DNA from: Undaria pinnatifida
Lineage: Eukaryota > Sar > Phaeophyceae > Laminariales > Alariaceae
DNA length: 64,000 nt
Assembly (NCBI GenBank): GCA_012845835.1
Contig: JABAKD010000005.1
Location: 3,917,155 to 3,981,154, forward strand
Direction: 5' to 3'
Position 1 is the first letter of the stretch, and each line of letters begins with the position of its first letter. Both the position numbers and the translations under genes were made by a program. Positions 62,752 through 64,000 of this stretch are shown here, one piece after another. A model generated the notes under the pieces. It saw only the letters and a list, made by a program, of their open reading frames with translations, did no database searches and was not told where the DNA came from.

Positions 62752-63083
62752 CGTAGCGCATCTCTCATCTCTTATTTTAGGCGGGGGTTGGGGTGTGGGG
62801 GGCGGTGGTGGTAGATAGTGGGGGGCGGGGGGCGCGGGGGGGCGGAGTATAGTGCTGGCTGTGGCGTAGCGTATCTCTTATTTTAGGCGGGGGTCGGGGT
62901 GTGAGAGGCGTTTTTTTTTGGGGGGGGGGGGGCAGGGGGCGATAGGGAGGGCAAGAGCGACGAACGCAACGGGCATCTTTAAACGAAAAATCTTTTCGAG
63001 GAGAAATGGAGGAGTGGCGGCGGGGACCATGACCGTGGCCTGTAGCATTGCGCACGTTTTGTTTTAATCGGGGGGACGGACAA
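62752..63083 (+). repeat. Degenerate duplications of the S4 gene 3' end
   Basis: The post-stop phrase GCGTAGCGCATCTCTCATCTC-TTATTTTAGGCGGGGGT recurs at about 62862-62900 in shortened form. About 62963-63062 resembles the terminal exon itself: CAACGGGCATCT against CGACGGGCGTCT, TCTTTTCGAG against TCTTTCGAG, then GGAGTGGCGGCGGGGAC and the following GTGGCCTGTAGC. G-rich runs separate the copies. Confidence 0.6.
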
Positions 63084-63520
63084 ATGTTACTGCGGTATAG
63101 GTGTGCCTTTTTTTGGCTCGCTTGAAGAGCTCTATACCTCACCCGAAAAGTGATTTTGTGTCGACCGAAAGTTGAACTGGATGAACAGACCCATGGCCTA
63201 GCAAACCTACGAAACAAGACATTAATGTTGATAAAAAGAAGGGCCATAACCAAAAAAGGGTTCACCCGGTCCGTTTTCTCTTAAGAAAAGGTACGGGCTA
63301 GACACCCAAAAATGATTTAAAAAATGTACCCGACAAGCCATGCGATTCGCTGAAAAAAACAAGCCGAGGACCAACGCCCGAATGGGTAGGGTGGACCGTA
63401 ACTGGACCAAGTCCGGCGGAAGGCCATCTCCCATGGCCAGGGGTTTTGTTAGTGGGTGAGCTTGCGCAAGTCCCACACTACCCGGAAAGATGACATTCCG
63501 GGTGGCTATCTCTACCGAAC
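63084..63520 (+). mobile_element. Diverged MITE1-like sequence
   Basis: 63084-63230 carries TGCGGTATAGGTGTGCC, a GCTTGAAGAGCTCTATACCTC phrase and CCCATGGCCTAGCA in MITE1 order. Beyond this the match fades and no right terminal repeat was found. 63240-63520 is otherwise unassigned. Confidence 0.4.
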
Positions 63521-63622
63521 CTGACCCTCAGGGGACAGGCCGGGTCGACATACACACGCATCCGTATACAACGGCAGCTTGCGCTGCCGGGGTTGTAACG
63601 AAGAACACTGATAGGGACAGCT

Positions 63623-63789
63623 TACGCTATACCTACAATGGGACTCGAAGGGTGCGCCAGCTAGCGTTGGGCTGCGAAAGCAACTGAGTTAAATCGACAC
63701 ACGACGCGTATGAAAATACGCGGAAGTGTGGTGAGCTAAAGCTTTATTTTTCCCCATCCGCCGGAGGATAAAAAAAAAAAAAAAAAAAA
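63623..63789 (+). mobile_element. Full-length poly(A) retroelement (SINE-like)
   Basis: It starts TACGCTATACCTACAATGGG exactly as at 31754 and runs 150 bp with near identity to TCCCCATCCGCCGGAGGATA, ending in about 20 A. The main difference is a missing TAAA before AGCTTT. No target duplication was found, so the insertion may be old or rearranged. Confidence 0.75.
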
Positions 63790-64000
63790 CAAGTCGTACC
63801 CGTTTTTGAGAGAAAATGACTTGGTTGCACCCGAACATGTTTGCTATGCGTGGCTTTCAACCGTTTTTGGTTGATATTTTTTTTTGAACCGCTTGCCAAT
63901 ATAATGTTGTGGCGTGTGTTCAACCGCTGCTGCGGCTGCTTTTTTTATCTTTCGTTTTCTTCCAAGCTTGTTTCACACCCCCCGCTGGCTTTTCACTCCA
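63790..64000. other. Window end; nothing recognised
   Basis: AT-rich sequence with short T runs; no exon or repeat could be assigned. Confidence 0.4.

Overview
This is a eukaryotic nuclear window. There are no bacterial-style operons. Coding sequence sits in short to medium exons with GT/AG junctions, often GC-rich at codon third positions, inside introns of several kilobases. The rest is dominated by transposon remnants, homopolymer runs, microsatellites and TTAGGG-like tracts. Spliced genes with WD40, EF-hand and coiled-coil products, a DIRS-type tyrosine-recombinase retrotransposon and vertebrate-type telomere-like repeats best fit a stramenopile, most likely a brown alga of the Ectocarpus type. 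That placement is an inference from overall character, not from a marker gene.

Four coding units can be supported. (1) A minus-strand WD40-repeat gene runs from about 23.5 kb down to 11.07 kb, with exons at about 23520-23360, 20997-~20280, 17914-17770, 16747-15094, 13028-12824, 12338-12141 and 11249-11067. Phases agree at five of the six junctions. (2) A minus-strand coiled-coil gene runs from 57698 (probable ATG) to 35544 (stop) with at least eleven exons. Eight of its ten exon-exon junctions can be placed and agree in phase. (3) A plus-strand gene at 59511-62751 encodes an S4 RNA-binding domain protein in four exons. (4) One EF-hand exon lies at 27275-27079 on the minus strand. A short GC3-rich plus-strand ORF at 58280-58594 is possible.

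Layout: 1-11 kb is a field of two MITE families (called MITE1 and MITE2 here), a third repeat with a central palindrome (R3) and tandem repeats. 11-23.5 kb is the WD40 gene, with large microsatellites in its introns. 24-34 kb holds the EF-hand exon, degenerate copies of it, and a frameshifted DIRS retrotransposon (28783-31733) flanked by poly(A) short retroelements and a CAA microsatellite. 35.5-57.7 kb is the coiled-coil gene, whose introns carry many MITE1, MITE2, R3 and R5 copies. 58-64 kb holds the S4 gene followed by more repeats.

The main recurring theme is duplication of exon pieces together with their splice sites: WD40 exon 11249-11067, coiled-coil exon 51349-51143, the end of S4 exon 2, the S4 gene 3' end and the EF-hand exon. 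Several of these lie next to TTAGGG- or TTGGG-like tracts. A second theme is that two otherwise unlike MITE families share the 9-bp core CTACGATAG in their terminal inverted repeats, which suggests mobilisation by a common transposase not encoded in this window.
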